From assembly GCA_012965485.1 (NCBI GenBank), contig DTSF01000043.1:1-5267 (forward strand): DNA of 5,267 nucleotides, written 5' to 3'. Below, piece by piece: positions 4,545 through 5,267 of the stretch. Source of the DNA: Dehalococcoidia bacterium (GTDB taxonomy: Bacteria > Chloroflexota > Dehalococcoidia > SAR202 > UBA826). Within the stretch, counting starts at the first letter, position 1. Every line of letters starts with the position of its first letter. A model generated the notes under the pieces. The model was not told the origin of the DNA, made no database searches, and saw only the letters and a program-made list of their open reading frames with translations. The translations under genes were made by a program, and so were the position numbers.

Positions 4545-5267
4545 CTTCTTACTATGGCATCTGTCATTTTGGATATTCTGTACATTTCCTGAACATCATG
4601 AACTCTAACCATATCAGCCCCCCTAGTTATAGCTACCGATACAGTCGCAGCAGTCCCTTCGATACGATTATCAACTGGCAATTCCAAAATTTCGCCAATC
4701 GTTGACTTACGAGATGTTCCTACCATCACCGGCACACCTATTGTTTTATATTCGTGCAGCCGATTCAGGATTTGAAGGTTTTGCTCGGATCCTTTCCCGA
4801 AACCTATTCCTGGATCCACAATGATTTTGTTTTTATCTATGCCAGCTGAAATGGCAAAATCAACTCTCTTTTTCAAAAACTCTACGGTATCTTTAACAAC
4901 ATCTTTGTATTGAGGAGATTCTGTATTGTGCATGATCACTACATAGACTCCCGAATCCGCGATAAGGTGTACCATCTCAGAATCTCTTCCGAGCCCCCAA
5001 ATATCATTTACCATTGTGGCTCCAGCGGAAATGGCTGCTTTAGCTACTTTAGCTTTGTAGGTATCTACACTAATTACCGCCTTTGGTTCGAGGCTCAAAG
5101 CACGTATGATCGGAACAACCCTTTGAATTTCCTCATCCGCCGAAACTTTATTCACATGCCCATAAACAGCCGAGGGTTTAGAAGATTCGCCACCTACATC
5201 CAGCACATCTGCTCCCATTGACAACATTTCGATGCCTCTCGATATAGTCAGGTTCACATCCTGATGA
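4541..5267 (-). CDS. folP: Dihydropteroate synthase (DHPS), 5' end cut by the window edge
   Basis: DHPS condenses the FolK product with p-aminobenzoate to 7,8-dihydropteroate and is the sulfonamide target. Counting from the first full codon at the right edge (His, 5266-5264), 241 residues are visible: GADVLDVGGESSKPSA (18-33), ISVDTYKAKVAKAAISAGA (65-83), VNDIWG, MHNTESPQY (112-120), IIVDPGIGFGKGSEQNLQIL (148-167), VGTSRKSTIG with the catalytic Lys (182-191), and ADMVRVHDV with R221 and H223 (217-225). A GTG at 5257-5255 could be taken for the start, but the frame stays open to the edge and the family's N-terminal strand with the NVTPDSFSDGG-type motif is absent. The real start therefore lies beyond base 5267, roughly 25-35 residues upstream. 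The substrate loop reads ESSKPS where ESTRPG is usual. The stop TGA overlaps the folK start. Confidence 0.95.
   Translation of the reverse strand, partial: HQDVNLTISRGIEMLSMGADVLDVGGESSKPSAVYGHVNKVSADEEIQRVVPIIRALSLEPKAVISVDTYKAKVAKAAISAGATMVNDIWGLGRDSEMVHLIADSGVYVVIMHNTESPQYKDVVKDTVEFLKKRVDFAISAGIDKNKIIVDPGIGFGKGSEQNLQILNRLHEYKTIGVPVMVGTSRKSTIGEILELPVDNRIEGTAATVSVAITRGADMVRVHDVQEMYRISKMTDAIVRR

Noticed and set aside
4910..5221. Plus-strand open frame of about 100 codons opposite folP
   Set aside because: It is antisense to the most conserved part of dihydropteroate synthase, and the Cys/His/Tyr-rich product looks like a shadow translation.
1..5267. CRISPR array, tRNA, rRNA, insertion sequence, attachment site or toxin-antitoxin system
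   Set aside because: I saw no regularly spaced repeats, cloverleaf-like segments, transposase motifs or terminal inverted repeats; gene content and packing are chromosomal.

Overview
The window is an ordinary-looking piece of bacterial chromosome, moderately AT-rich and densely coded. Six complete protein genes, one truncated gene and one doubtful edge ORF fill nearly all of it. Standard stop codon use (TAA and TGA), a lipoprotein signal peptide, GTG and TTG starts, a one-chain (alpha2) glycyl-tRNA synthetase and an UPF0434/Trm112 protein all indicate a bacterium. From memory of similar proteins, a marine Chloroflexota relative (SAR202/Dehalococcoidia-like) is my best guess. That placement is an inference with low confidence, because nothing in the window is diagnostic of a phylum.

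Left part (1-1449, plus strand): a short leader with a possible extended -10 promoter precedes a complete glycyl-tRNA synthetase. A minus-strand reading frame with a membrane-protein-like N-terminus runs off the left edge. Its possible ATG shares a CATG tetramer with the glyS ATG.

Middle part (1450-4015, plus strand): after a 66-base gap holding a possible promoter and dyad come four closely packed genes. They are an SbcD/Mre11-type nuclease, a TlpA-like thioredoxin lipoprotein, a four-helix CopD-like membrane protein and a 59-residue Trm112-family zinc protein. The first two overlap by one base. The lipoprotein and membrane protein genes lie in the same frame, separated only by TGA-AAA before a TTG start. 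The spacing suggests one transcript that mixes DNA repair, extracytoplasmic redox or metal handling, and methyltransferase support.

Right part (4026-5267, minus strand): folP (dihydropteroate synthase, cut by the right edge) and folK (HPPK) overlap by four bases (GTGA) and catalyse consecutive steps of folate synthesis. They converge on the Trm112 gene with only ten bases between the stop codons.

I found no mobile element, CRISPR array, tRNA, rRNA or clear rho-independent terminator. I see no convincing undescribed system. The points most worth a second look are the same-frame lipoprotein/membrane pair, the solitary sbcD, the Trm112 gene and the variant substrate loop of FolP.
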